Source: Alloprevotella tannerae (GTDB taxonomy: Bacteria > Bacteroidota > Bacteroidia > Bacteroidales > Bacteroidaceae). Taken from it: a DNA stretch of 64,000 nt. A program made the translations under genes and the position numbers. This document shows, piece after piece, positions 42,163 to 50,695 of this stretch (position 1 is its first letter; each line of letters opens with the position of its first letter). Where the stretch lies: NCBI GenBank assembly GCA_015259125.1, contig JABZGR010000005.1, forward strand, positions 1-64,000, given 5' to 3'. The notes below the pieces were generated by a model. The model saw only the letters and a list, made by a program, of their open reading frames with translations. It searched no databases and was not told the origin of the DNA.

Positions 42163-45100
42163 ATGATTCTCTTCTTTTCCAATACAACCTATAATTATAT
42201 CGTTGTAGAAACTACCGAAACATTGAGTCCGAAGAACCTTGAAGCGCTTTGTTGGCTCTTTGGTGATGCTAAGCTTAAACATGAACAAACAATCGAAGGT
42301 TGGTTTATTGGGCCACGTCCGGAAATGATTACTCCCTGGAGTACCAATGCCGTTGAAATCACGCAAAACATGAATATACAGGGGATCACTCGTATAGAAG
42401 AGTTCTTCCATGTTGAGGATGAGACGGCTGAATATGACCCAATGCTCCAGCACCTCTATCATAACCTTGGCCAAAACGTATTTATAACAAAAAGAGAACC
42501 AACTCCTATCCAATTTATAGAAGATATTGAACGCTACAATGAAGAAGAAGGGCTGGCTTTATCTGCTGCGGAAATTACCTATCTTCACAATGTTGAAGAG
42601 CAACAAGGCAGACGCCTGACAGATTCCGAAATATTCGGTTTTGCACAAATCAATTCAGAGCATTGTCGTCACAAAATCTTTGGAGGAACCTTTATTATTG
42701 ATGGAAAAGAGATGCCCTCCAGCTTATTTGCTATGATAAAAAAGACGACCAAAGAGTATCCCCACAAAATTGTTTCTGCCTACAAAGACAATGTAGCCTT
42801 CTCTGAGGGGCCCACGATAGAGCAATTCGCTCCGCAAGACCATTCAACCAGCGACTACTTCATCATTAAGGATATAAAGAGTGTAACTTCTCTTAAAGCT
42901 GAGACACATAATTTCCCGACGACTGTAGAGCCTTTTAATGGCGCAGCAACAGGAACGGGCGGCGAAATCAGAGATCGTATGGCCGGAGGTACAGGCTCGT
43001 GGCCCATTGCTGGAACTGCGGTCTACATGACAGCTTATCCGCGTTTAGATGGTGGACATCCTTGGGAAGATATTTTGCCTGTGCGCAAGTGGCTCTATCA
43101 AACACCTGAGCAAATTCTGATTAAAGCCTCCAATGGGGCAAGCGACTTTGGCAACAAGTTCGGTCAACCACTGATCTGCGGCTCTGTTCTCACTTTTGAG
43201 CATCAAGAAAACGGAGAGAAATACGGCTATGATAAAGTTATTATGCTTGCCGGCGGTGTCGGATACGGCACAAAGCGCGACTGCTTAAAGGGTGAGCCTG
43301 CAAAAGGGAACAAAATCGTCGTCGTAGGTGGCGACAATTACCGCATAGGTTTGGGCGGCGGCTCTGTATCTTCCGTTGATACGGGCAGATATAGCAGCGG
43401 TATCGAGTTGAATGCTGTTCAGCGCGCCAATCCGGAAATGCAAAAGCGTGCCAACAACTTGGTTCGCGCATTGTGCGAAGAGGAAGTTAACCCCGTAGTC
43501 TCAATTCACGATCATGGATCTGCAGGGCACGTCAACTGTTTATCAGAACTCGTCGAGGAATGTGGAGGATTGATCGAGATGGACAAGCTCCCCATCGGCG
43601 ACCCTACGCTCAGCGCTAAGGAAATCATAGCAAATGAGAGCCAAGAACGCATGGGACTACTTATCCAAGAAGAGCATCTCGCACACGTTCAAAAGATTGC
43701 CGATCGCGAACGCGCTCCGATGTACGTCGTAGGCGAAACAACCGGAGATGCTCACTTTGCTTTCCAACAAGCAGACGGTGTTCGGCCGTTTGATTTGGAT
43801 GTTGCTCAAATGTTTGGCCATTCGCCCAAGACAATTATGCAAGATGAAACGGTTGAGCGCAAATACGAGAATGTCGTTTATCAAAATAGCCAATTAGAAG
43901 AGTACTTAACGCAAGTTCTACGATTAGAAGCTGTGGCTTGTAAGGATTGGTTGACCAATAAAGTAGACCGCTCTGTAACCGGAAAGATTGCACGGCAGCA
44001 ATGCGTGGGAGAATTACAACTGCCTTTAGCTGACTGCGGCGTCGTAGCCTTAGATTATCGCGGCAAATATGGTATAGCCACAGCCATCGGCCACGCACCT
44101 CAGGCCGGTTTAGCTTCGCCTCAAGCCGGTAGTGTTCTTTCTGTTGCAGAAGCTTTGACCAATATCGTGTGGGCTCCCTTAAGCGAAGGACTGGATAGTG
44201 TTTCATTATCAGCCAACTGGATGTGGCCTTGCCGCTCACAAAAGGGCGAAGACGCGCGCCTTTATCAAGCTGTTGAAGCACTAAGCGACTTCTGTTGCGA
44301 CTTGAATATCAATGTCCCGACCGGAAAAGATAGTCTTTCACTCTCTCAGCAATATCCTGATGGCGAAAAGATCATCTCTCCGGGAACGGTCATTGTTTCT
44401 GCCGGTGGAGAGGTTGATAACATAAGACAGGTAGTGACACCCAATCTCAAAGATGTCAATGCTTCAAAACTTTATCATATAGATTTCTCCTTTGACGACT
44501 TACGTTTAGGCGGCTCCGCCTTTGCTCAGACGCAGAAGAAGGTAGGTTCTGATGTGCCGGTGGTAAAAAATCCTGACTATTTCCGCGATGCCTTCAATGC
44601 CGTACAGCGTCTTGTGAAGCAAAACTTATTACTTGCCGGCCACGATATATCTGCGGGTGGTCTGATCACGACTTTACTCGAAATGTGCTTTGCTAACGTC
44701 AACGGAGGTTTGGAAATCAACCTCGACGCATTTGTCGGAGGAGATTTAATCAAAATTCTCTTTGCAGAAAATCCCGGCATCGTCGTTCAAGTGGCCAATG
44801 AAAATGAGGAAGCCTTCCAAGAGCTGCTTGATGAAGAAGGAATCGGCTATGCGCTTATCGGCGTACCGACTGAGGAGCGCCATATCCTGCTCAAACAAGG
44901 CAATGCCACTTATCAATTGGGCATAGATTATTTGCGTGATGTTTGGTATGAGACGTCTTACCTCTTAGATTGCAAACAAAGTAAGAACGGTTGCGCAAAA
45001 TTACGTTTTGAAAACTATCGCCAACAGCCCTTGCAGTTTGATCTGTCTACACTTAAATTTAACGGAACGTTTAAATCTTTAGATATAAATCCTGATCGCC

Positions 45101-45867
45101 GAGAGCCCAGCGGCTTGCGGGCAGCCATCATTCGCGAAAAAGGCACTAACGGAGAACGAGAAATGGCATATGCGCTCTACTTAGCGGGCTTTGATGTCAA
45201 GGATGTGATGATGACCGATCTGATTAGCGGTCGCGAAACGCTTGACGACATTAACTTTATAGTCTTCTGCGGTGGCTTCTCCAACTCGGACGTGCTGGGC
45301 AGTGCTAAGGGTTGGGCCGGCGCATTCTTATATAACCCGCAGGCCAAAGCGGCTTTGGATCGCTTTTATGCGAGAAAGGATACCTTAAGTTTGGGTGTAT
45401 GTAATGGTTGTCAATTAATGATGGAACTCAATCTTATCAACCCCGAACACACGGCAAATGGAAAGATGCTGCACAACGATTCTCATAAGTTTGAAAGTGC
45501 ATTTTTAGGCGTTTCTATTCCAGAAAACAACAGTGTTTTATTGGGTAATATGAGCGGAACTCAATTGGGCATTTGGGTAGCTCACGGAGAGGGAAAATTC
45601 TCCCTGCCGCTGGCTGAAGAAGAATATAATATTGTATTGAAATATACTTACGACGCCTACCCGGGTACACCCAACGGCTCTGACTATTCTGTTGCCGGAC
45701 TTTGTAGTGCCGACGGCCGCCACTTAGCTATGATGCCCCACTTGGAGCGCTCTATCTTCACGTGGCAAAATGCTTATTATCCGGCCGACAAACTCAATGA
45801 CGATGCCACGCCTTGGCTGCAAGCTTTTGTCAATGCACGCAATTGGGTGGCAGCACATCAAAAATAA
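42163..45867 (+). CDS. purL: Phosphoribosylformylglycinamidine synthase, single-chain form
   Basis: 1234 residues, the long fused form. N-terminal FGAM-synthase domain, a linker, two AIRS-type ATP-binding halves (first with KAETHNFPTTVEPFNGAATG and GGEIRDRMAGG, second with CGVVALDYRGKYG and VPTGKDSLSLS) and a C-terminal glutamine amidotransferase domain with the nucleophile in LGVCNGCQLMMEL and the distal MMPHLERSIF. It converts FGAR to FGAM in purine synthesis with glutamine as nitrogen donor. Monocistronic, terminator at 45898. Confidence 0.97.
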   Translation: MILFFSNTTYNYIVVETTETLSPKNLEALCWLFGDAKLKHEQTIEGWFIGPRPEMITPWSTNAVEITQNMNIQGITRIEEFFHVEDETAEYDPMLQHLYHNLGQNVFITKREPTPIQFIEDIERYNEEEGLALSAAEITYLHNVEEQQGRRLTDSEIFGFAQINSEHCRHKIFGGTFIIDGKEMPSSLFAMIKKTTKEYPHKIVSAYKDNVAFSEGPTIEQFAPQDHSTSDYFIIKDIKSVTSLKAETHNFPTTVEPFNGAATGTGGEIRDRMAGGTGSWPIAGTAVYMTAYPRLDGGHPWEDILPVRKWLYQTPEQILIKASNGASDFGNKFGQPLICGSVLTFEHQENGEKYGYDKVIMLAGGVGYGTKRDCLKGEPAKGNKIVVVGGDNYRIGLGGGSVSSVDTGRYSSGIELNAVQRANPEMQKRANNLVRALCEEEVNPVVSIHDHGSAGHVNCLSELVEECGGLIEMDKLPIGDPTLSAKEIIANESQERMGLLIQEEHLAHVQKIADRERAPMYVVGETTGDAHFAFQQADGVRPFDLDVAQMFGHSPKTIMQDETVERKYENVVYQNSQLEEYLTQVLRLEAVACKDWLTNKVDRSVTGKIARQQCVGELQLPLADCGVVALDYRGKYGIATAIGHAPQAGLASPQAGSVLSVAEALTNIVWAPLSEGLDSVSLSANWMWPCRSQKGEDARLYQAVEALSDFCCDLNINVPTGKDSLSLSQQYPDGEKIISPGTVIVSAGGEVDNIRQVVTPNLKDVNASKLYHIDFSFDDLRLGGSAFAQTQKKVGSDVPVVKNPDYFRDAFNAVQRLVKQNLLLAGHDISAGGLITTLLEMCFANVNGGLEINLDAFVGGDLIKILFAENPGIVVQVANENEEAFQELLDEEGIGYALIGVPTEERHILLKQGNATYQLGIDYLRDVWYETSYLLDCKQSKNGCAKLRFENYRQQPLQFDLSTLKFNGTFKSLDINPDRREPSGLRAAIIREKGTNGEREMAYALYLAGFDVKDVMMTDLISGRETLDDINFIVFCGGFSNSDVLGSAKGWAGAFLYNPQAKAALDRFYARKDTLSLGVCNGCQLMMELNLINPEHTANGKMLHNDSHKFESAFLGVSIPENNSVLLGNMSGTQLGIWVAHGEGKFSLPLAEEEYNIVLKYTYDAYPGTPNGSDYSVAGLCSADGRHLAMMPHLERSIFTWQNAYYPADKLNDDATPWLQAFVNARNWVAAHQK

Positions 45868-45897
45868 AAGGCAAGAAGACTCACAAACACGTATTCA

Positions 45898-45941
45898 AAT
45901 CATTCTCTACAAGGATATTATTCCGGTAGAGAATGATTTTT
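45898..45941 (+). terminator. Terminator of purL
   Basis: AATCATTCTCTAC (45898-45910) pairs with GTAGAGAATGATT (45926-45938) followed by TTTTG. It is 30 nt after the purL stop. From here to 46552 there is no gene I can support; a dispersed repeat (46271) and a long hairpin (46433) are the only structures seen. Confidence 0.9.
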
Positions 45942-46270
45942 GTATACAAACGATCATACAGCGCCTGGTTTTTTTAGCACAGTATCATATACGATTCCAA
46001 TTAGTCTTAGTTGTTCACTCCTATACACGATAGCTTTTCAGTTATACTCCGAATAGACTATTTTCTTATCGCTAATTATACTGCTTTCAGGAAGATTATA
46101 TTTCATCACAACGTACTTGCTCGTTCACATAACGCATTTGTCATCCAACAACTTATTAGTTTACGCTACAACAGCCTCACAAAGATTTCGTAGGACAAAT
46201 TTGTGGGCAAATAGAATCATATAAATGACACTCAAAGTCAGCCTTAAAGGTACGTTGAACAAGTAATGAT

Positions 46271-46310
46271 AATGTACCATAGTGACAGTACGAGTTTACG
46301 CTCACGAAAG
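46271..46310. repeat. Intergenic GTAC/TCACGA repeat, copy D (degenerate)
   Basis: AATGTACCATAGTGACAGTA followed by CGAGTTTACGCTCACGAAAG: GTAC and CTCACGA words in the family's order, but shorter and more diverged than copies A-C. It lies left of the mobile element; copy E lies right of it. Confidence 0.5.
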
Positions 46311-46432
46311 AAGATAATCCCTAAACTGTATCTAATTGAAAATAAAGAAGTTACCTTATTGTATAAACTAAACAGGTAACGATTTGGAAACGAGCTAACT
46401 GCTTTTGGTCGCAAGTTTCTGCATTAACAAAG

Positions 46433-46486
46433 AACGCTTGTTATTCTATTTGCAAAGATAATCATTTGCTTTGAATAACAAGCGTT
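46433..46486. repeat. 14-bp inverted repeat, terminator-like or att-associated
   Basis: AACGCTTGTTATTC (46433-46446) is perfectly repeated in inverse at 46473-46486. The 26-nt centre has a second short stem (TTTGC/GCAAA) and the core GCAAAGATAA (46452-46461; TTATCTTTGC on the minus strand). It is 66 nt past the stop of the relaxase remnant and could be its terminator. It also sits where the left end of the element is expected, and the core resembles one at 58752-58761. Confidence 0.6.
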
Positions 46487-46552
46487 TTTGATGAGTTTTT
46501 CTTTCTTTTGCATCATCTGTTGTTTGGGAAGATTGAAAAATGAGGATAATGA

Positions 46553-47489
46553 TTACAATCCTCTTCCTCTTTTCTTCTTTTTCTTGGCTTGGTTTCTGAT
46601 CCTTTGCTGCCATGCTATCTCGGCATAGTCTTCGCCGTGTGTCTGCGGATTGATTAACCCACCTGCTCCGAAAATGATTTCTTCGGCTGCATTTATGGTA
46701 GTACTTGCCACATTGCCTACGGCTTGTGCAATAGATGAACTTTCATTTGTGTTGGCAGATGGTATATAGGAGCGGCTGGGAGGGACAAGTTGATAGCCTC
46801 TATTGGATTGAGCGTTGTTCTTTGCCGGCTCGTCTGCCATTGTCGTTGCTTTCTTTGGTTCTGTCTTGTTGCTTATCTCAAAGTTCTTCTGCAAGGAACG
46901 GTAACCGAACTCCCTGCCGATTTCCGATGCCTTAAAAGTCTGTCCACTGTATGCGAACTTCAAGCCATATACCTTGCCCTGTTTGTTCTCTCGTTGAGTT
47001 GGCTTTTGGCTTCTGATGCAGCCTTTTCACCTTGACTTCCTTTGCGATGGTCAAGCCATACTTGCGGCTGAGTTCCTCTGTCACCCTTGCAGTCCTGTTG
47101 CTCACAAAAGTGGTATCATAGACCTCTCCATATAGGCTGATGCGGTTGGCAATGATATGAATGTGTCTGTTGTCGGTGTCCTTGTGCGTTACTGCCACCC
47201 ATTAGTGGTTGTCAAGTCCCATTCGCTTGGCAAACAAATGGTCTATTCCCATAAGCTTGGATACAGGCAGACTTTTCTCGTCCTGCGGTGCGATGCCTAT
47301 TTCGATACGGAGAAACTTGTTCCTGCAACGGCTGTTATACTCGTTGACCACTTTCATTTCCTCATAGATTGTCTTTGGCTCCCTGCTGCAAAGATTGTGA
47401 AAGGCAAGCCGATAGCCGAGCTTGCCCTCTCTGAAAATATAGTCCAGAGCCGTACTGCCGTGCGCTATCGCCTTACATTTTCCTATCAT
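46553..47489 (-). pseudogene. Relaxase (Bacteroides MobA/BmhA type), disrupted twice
   Basis: Reading 47489 downwards: MIGKCKAIAHGSTALDYIF opens a typical Bacteroides mobilisation relaxase, running to RMGLDNH, where TAA (47202-47204) interrupts an otherwise continuous frame that resumes WVAVTHKDTDNRHIHIIANR, the conserved His-rich metal motif. A second break is a one-base shift: the minus-strand GGG at 46977-46979 carries one extra base, and removing it joins REQTGKVYGLKFAYSGQTF. The rest runs in frame to a basic C terminus. An intact product would be about 311 residues. Both lesions together argue for a true pseudogene; it overlaps the mobC end by 17 bp. Confidence 0.85.
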
Positions 47490-47904
47490 CTCTTCTCATA
47501 TTTAAGACCTTATATACCTCATCGTCCACACGAAAATGCGGGTCGTAAAATCGCTTAAATGCTTCTTTGGCACATAGCGAGAGGTTCTTTGTGATATGTA
47601 GCCAATCTTCGTCCTTGACCTTGATGAGGTTGGAAACCTGCCCATAGAATCTTCCTGTATGTTGGAGGATGGCAATGGCTTCCCTCTCGTTGTCGGTCAT
47701 CTTGGGGACGGCTATTATCTCGCCGTTAAGGAGTATCTCACGGCAGTAGTCGGAGAACCTCCGCCCTGTATTTTCCGCTTTTGACTTGATACGCTGCTTC
47801 TCTTCTAAGGTGCATCTTACCTTGATGAACTCCGTTTTGTTCATCCGCTGTTCTTCCTTATCCTGTTGCTGCCATCGGGCAGCTTTTCCTTTGTATCTTT
47901 TCAT
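47473..47904 (-). CDS. Mobilisation protein MobC (relaxosome accessory)
   Basis: 143 residues, basic. KTEFIKVRCTLEEKQRIKSK and GRRFSDYCREILLNGEI show the ribbon-helix-helix start of MobC/BmgB-like proteins, and HTGRFYGQVSNLIKVKDEDW follows, also family-typical. MobC proteins bind oriT and help the relaxase. The gene is intact, although the relaxase it should serve is broken, so it is probably a remnant or acts with a relaxase in trans. Confidence 0.85.
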   Translation of the reverse strand: MKRYKGKAARWQQQDKEEQRMNKTEFIKVRCTLEEKQRIKSKAENTGRRFSDYCREILLNGEIIAVPKMTDNEREAIAILQHTGRFYGQVSNLIKVKDEDWLHITKNLSLCAKEAFKRFYDPHFRVDDEVYKVLNMRRDDRKM

Positions 47905-47997
47905 ATAAGTTTCTTAGAAAGTTAATCATTGTAGATGATTCATTGTTTCTTAATTCCTGAATACTGACCGATGAGAACGGAGTGATTACGGTCTTAT

Positions 47998-48064
47998 CTC
48001 CCCGACAATCGAACGAGGGGAGCAAGAGCAGTTTGTGGGTACAAACTGACGTCTTGCAATGTCA
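47998..48064. other. Candidate oriT hairpins
   Basis: CTCCCC (47998-48003) with GGGGAG (48017-48022), then a perfect CAGTTTGT/ACAAACTG hairpin with a 4-nt loop (48029-48048), then TGAC...GTCA. The cluster lies about 95 bp upstream of mobC, where oriT of Bacteroides mobilisable elements usually lies. No nick site can be assigned by eye. Confidence 0.4.
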
Positions 48065-48176
48065 GTGACTAGACCATTTACGCACGAGGCGTTTTGCAGC
48101 CGAAAAGTGAATGCCGTGCATTCTGTGTTTAACTGTGTTCGTGGTGTTCTCATCATTCAGATGTCTGCTTACTAAA

Positions 48177-48237
48177 AATATGATGTCATATTTACCCAAA
48201 TATGACGTCTCATTTACGAGAATATGACATCATATTT
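48177..48237. repeat. Three palindromic iterons at exact 22-bp spacing
   Basis: AATATGATGTCATATTT (48177-48193), AATATGACGTCTCATTT (48199-48215) and AATATGACATCATATTT (48221-48237). Starts are exactly 22 bp apart, two helical turns, so all face the same side of DNA. The outer copies are near-perfect palindromes (ATATGAYRTCATAT). They lie between mobC and the DUF3408 gene and look like binding sites for an accessory protein, perhaps the DUF3408 product or a lost ParA/ParB-type protein. Confidence 0.85.
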
Positions 48238-48305
48238 TAATGCGATAGTAGGATTAGAGCGGGAAATAAATCTTTTGAAATTCATCCCTCGCCCCCTCCT
48301 GCGGT

Positions 48306-48749
48306 TTATAACCTCCTCCATTTCTCTATGTCCTCACCGTATTCCTCCAGATGGAGGCGCACGATGTTCTCCACAAAACTTGAGAGGTTGCTGCGCCTGT
48401 CACCCAACCTGCGGACGACGAAGTCAGCACGCTCCTGTGTCTCCCTGCTCAGATAAACCGCCTTTCGGTCGTTCAATTTGGACGGAACAAGGAACGCCTG
48501 TTTGTAGGCTTCGAGCGTTCCCCATCCCATCTTGGCACTGATGCGCCGTTGAATGGTTGCATTCTCTGTGTGCTGTGCAGGTTCGGATGGCGTGGCATGT
48601 TCCACCTCTTGTTGCTTTTGAATAAAATTAATTCTCTTTGCCTGAAATTCGGCGATGGTTTCTTCACTTGAACTTTGAGCTTGGCTTATAACCAAAAGAT
48701 TCTTCGATGAAACGATCCCTTTCTTCTGTGTTTTTTCCTTTTTCATCAC
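48306..48749 (-). CDS. DUF3408 protein (conjugative-element accessory)
   Basis: 147 residues. A disordered, Gln/Glu-rich N terminus (to about 75) is followed by a compact domain: DRKAVYLSRETQERADFVVRR, then LSSFVENIVRLHLEEYGEDIEKW, the DUF3408 pattern that looks like a ribbon-helix-helix DNA-binding domain. DUF3408 genes are common in Bacteroides conjugative transposons near mob and parA. The iterons at 48177 lie just after it and are candidate targets. Confidence 0.8.
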   Translation of the reverse strand: MMKKEKTQKKGIVSSKNLLVISQAQSSSEETIAEFQAKRINFIQKQQEVEHATPSEPAQHTENATIQRRISAKMGWGTLEAYKQAFLVPSKLNDRKAVYLSRETQERADFVVRRLGDRRSNLSSFVENIVRLHLEEYGEDIEKWRRL

Positions 48750-49219
48750 TCTATCTTATTTTAAGTTTGACTTGTTTGGATCCAGCCATTTTCGTTTCGG
48801 GTGCTTAAAAAGGTAGGGGTTAGGGAATGCAAGGTTTTTCGGGAAAATACTACCCACAGGGCTGGAGATTTTTCCCGAAGACAGGAGGCTTGGCCTTGCT
48901 TTCCCGTCAAATCCCGGAGTTACCTTTACGCCCAGAACGAAAATGACTGTCTGATGTGGCTCACTGAAAGGCGCGAAAATGGAGGTAAACGGAAGTAGAG
49001 GCTGATTAGATAGAAAACTTCAAAAGGGAAATCCGTGAAAAAAGTACCCCCCAACAAAAAGAGCATAGCCAGTTGTGTGAAACTGGGCAAACCACCTGCA
49101 AGGGAGTATGGCTTTATCTGTCTGGCCAGACGTGTCGGATCGGGCGGTCATACACGGCTTTCCGCTTTCGGCTCAAAGGAACAGCAAAAAAGAAAAATCA
49201 TCTGAAAATCCCTTTTCTC

Positions 49220-49279
49220 CACTTATGCAGTAGTCGGCACACGTTCGTTCAAAATCCTTTTGGGCGATGGTGTGCCGAC
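49220..49279. repeat. Shared 11-mer and inverted repeat left of the cargo operon
   Basis: CACTTATGCAG (49220-49230) also occurs at 58780-58790, just upstream of the outer recombinase gene. It is followed by GTCGGCACAC (49233-49242), repeated in inverse as GTGTGCCGAC (49270-49279); TGCCGAC also follows the 58780 copy. The gap 48750-49410 has no supportable gene apart from this and the cargo promoter. Confidence 0.55.
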
Positions 49280-49361
49280 AGACAAAAACCGATTTTACGG
49301 AATGTTGTTATGTTTATATTGGTAATATTTATTATTATAATTATAAAAACACGCTAATCAT

Positions 49362-49392
49362 TTTGTCATTCGGACTATCTTTATTAAATTTG
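49362..49392 (+). promoter_or_regulatory. Promoter of the methylase-GHKL-receiver-Vsr operon
   Basis: TTTG (49362-49365), exactly 19 nt, TAAATTTG (49385-49392): full match to the Bacteroidota consensus. The leader to the ATG of the HTH gene is 18 nt. It is the only strong promoter upstream of the five-gene operon. Confidence 0.8.
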
Positions 49393-49410
49393 CAGATTAT
49401 AGAAATAGTT

Positions 49411-49647
49411 ATGCAAATGAAGCGGATAAATCGACTGAAAATAGTGCTTGCGGAACAAGATAAAACCGGGAAATGGTTGGCACATGCATTAGGTAAAAAT
49501 GAATCGACAGTTTCTCGTTGGTGTACAAACGAAGTTCAGCCTTCAGTAGAAACACTACTGACGATTGCCGAAACTTTAAAAGTTGATATTAAAGAATTAC
49601 TTTGTTCTACGCAAATGTGTAATCAAGATGATAGTATCCAAATATAA
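49411..49647 (+). CDS. XRE-family HTH regulator (possible controller protein)
   Basis: 78 residues from the ATG at 49411 (a second Met two codons later is also possible). Helix-turn-helix of the Cro/CI class: KIVLAEQDKTGKWLAHALG, ESTVSRWCTNEVQPSVETLL and IAETLKVDIKELL. Small XRE proteins placed before a methylase gene are typical controller (C) proteins that time methylase and nuclease expression in R-M systems. The 3' end overlaps the methylase start by 20 bp. Role as C protein is inferred from position. Confidence 0.85.
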   Translation: MQMKRINRLKIVLAEQDKTGKWLAHALGKNESTVSRWCTNEVQPSVETLLTIAETLKVDIKELLCSTQMCNQDDSIQI

Positions 49648-50695
49648 AGCAATCGATTTTTTCTGCGGAGGAGGCGGAATGACTTGCGGTTTAAGACAGG
49701 CAGGGATTAACGTTATAGCAGGTGTGGACTTTGATCAAGATGCCAAAGAAACGTATGAATACAATAATCTCGGAAGTGTTTTCATTCAAAAAAATATAAA
49801 GAATTTACGGAGTAATTATTTTGAGCGAAAATTCGAGATACGGAAAAATGACGACTTTTTGATTTTGGTAGGATGCAGTCCCTGCCAATTTTACAGTATA
49901 ATTAATACGGATAAGAATAAAGCCTTAAAATCGAAGGATTTATTAAAAAATTTTGCTCGCTTTATCGAATATTATAGACCGGGATATGTATTAGTGGAAA
50001 ATGTTCCGGGTATAATCACAAATAAAGATAGCATCTTACCTTATTTTCTACGAAAACTGGAAGACCTCGGATATAAAAATCCCGTTTATAAAGTTGTAAA
50101 TATGAGCTATTACGGTGTACCTCAAAGTCGTCGAAGATTTTCTCTTATCGCAACACGATTGGAAAACGTCAATATACATTTACCTAAGGCGGACGATAAA
50201 GAGACCGTATTAGCCGATTATTTAGGTGAAGGAAACGGCTTTCCCAAAGTTAGCGCAGGACATAAAGACGGTAGTGTGTTTAACCATACGGTTGCCGGAT
50301 TAAGTGATATATGTCTTAAACGATTGGCAAAGACCAAACATGACGGTGGGAACAGACTTGATTGGGCAAACGATCCGGATTTGCAATTACCTTGCTTTAT
50401 AGGAAAAGACGATTGCTTTAAAGATACATTTGGGCGTATGTGGTGGCATCGACCAGCTTCGACCATTACGACTAAATTTTATAGTATCTCAAACGGACGT
50501 TTTGGACATCCGGAAGAAGATCGTGCCCTTTCTTTACGGGAAGGTGCTACATTGCAAACGTTCCCCAAAAACTATGTATTTAAAACAAATAGTATTACTG
50601 CAACGGCAAAATTAATTGGCAATGCAGTTCCGTGTGAATATGCTCGGCGATTAGGTGAAACGATAAAAGCACTGGAAAACAATGGCACAATTTAA
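49628..50695 (+). CDS. DNA (cytosine-5) methyltransferase
   Basis: 355 residues from the ATG at 49628, inside the end of the HTH gene. Motif I AIDFFCGGGGMTCGLRQAG; catalytic Cys in motif IV LVGCSPCQFYSI; motif VI VLVENVPGI; motif VIII QSRRRFSLIATR; motif X GNAVPCEYARRLGETI. All catalytic motifs are present, so it should be active. The target-recognition region (about 215-290) does not tell me the sequence methylated. It overlaps the GHKL gene by 14 bp, and a Vsr gene closes the operon, the usual partner of m5C methylases. Confidence 0.95.
   Translation: MIVSKYKAIDFFCGGGGMTCGLRQAGINVIAGVDFDQDAKETYEYNNLGSVFIQKNIKNLRSNYFERKFEIRKNDDFLILVGCSPCQFYSIINTDKNKALKSKDLLKNFARFIEYYRPGYVLVENVPGIITNKDSILPYFLRKLEDLGYKNPVYKVVNMSYYGVPQSRRRFSLIATRLENVNIHLPKADDKETVLADYLGEGNGFPKVSAGHKDGSVFNHTVAGLSDICLKRLAKTKHDGGNRLDWANDPDLQLPCFIGKDDCFKDTFGRMWWHRPASTITTKFYSISNGRFGHPEEDRALSLREGATLQTFPKNYVFKTNSITATAKLIGNAVPCEYARRLGETIKALENNGTI

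Noticed and set aside
43835..44281. 148-codon minus-strand frame inside purL
   Set aside because: Antisense to a highly conserved catalytic region; composition is explained by purL coding on the other strand.
46433..46486. Invertible (phase-variable) promoter, as TATCTTTG lies between inverted repeats
   Set aside because: Only 26 bp lie between the arms, shorter than usual for invertible segments, and no gene lies in range of either orientation.
48177..48237. Short CRISPR array
   Set aside because: Only three 17-bp units with 5-bp gaps and no cas genes; iterons explain it better.
49073..49357. 94-codon plus-strand frame left of the cargo promoter
   Set aside because: It crosses the inverted repeat and ends at the promoter; no family resemblance. 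Possibly decayed sequence, but not supportable as a gene.
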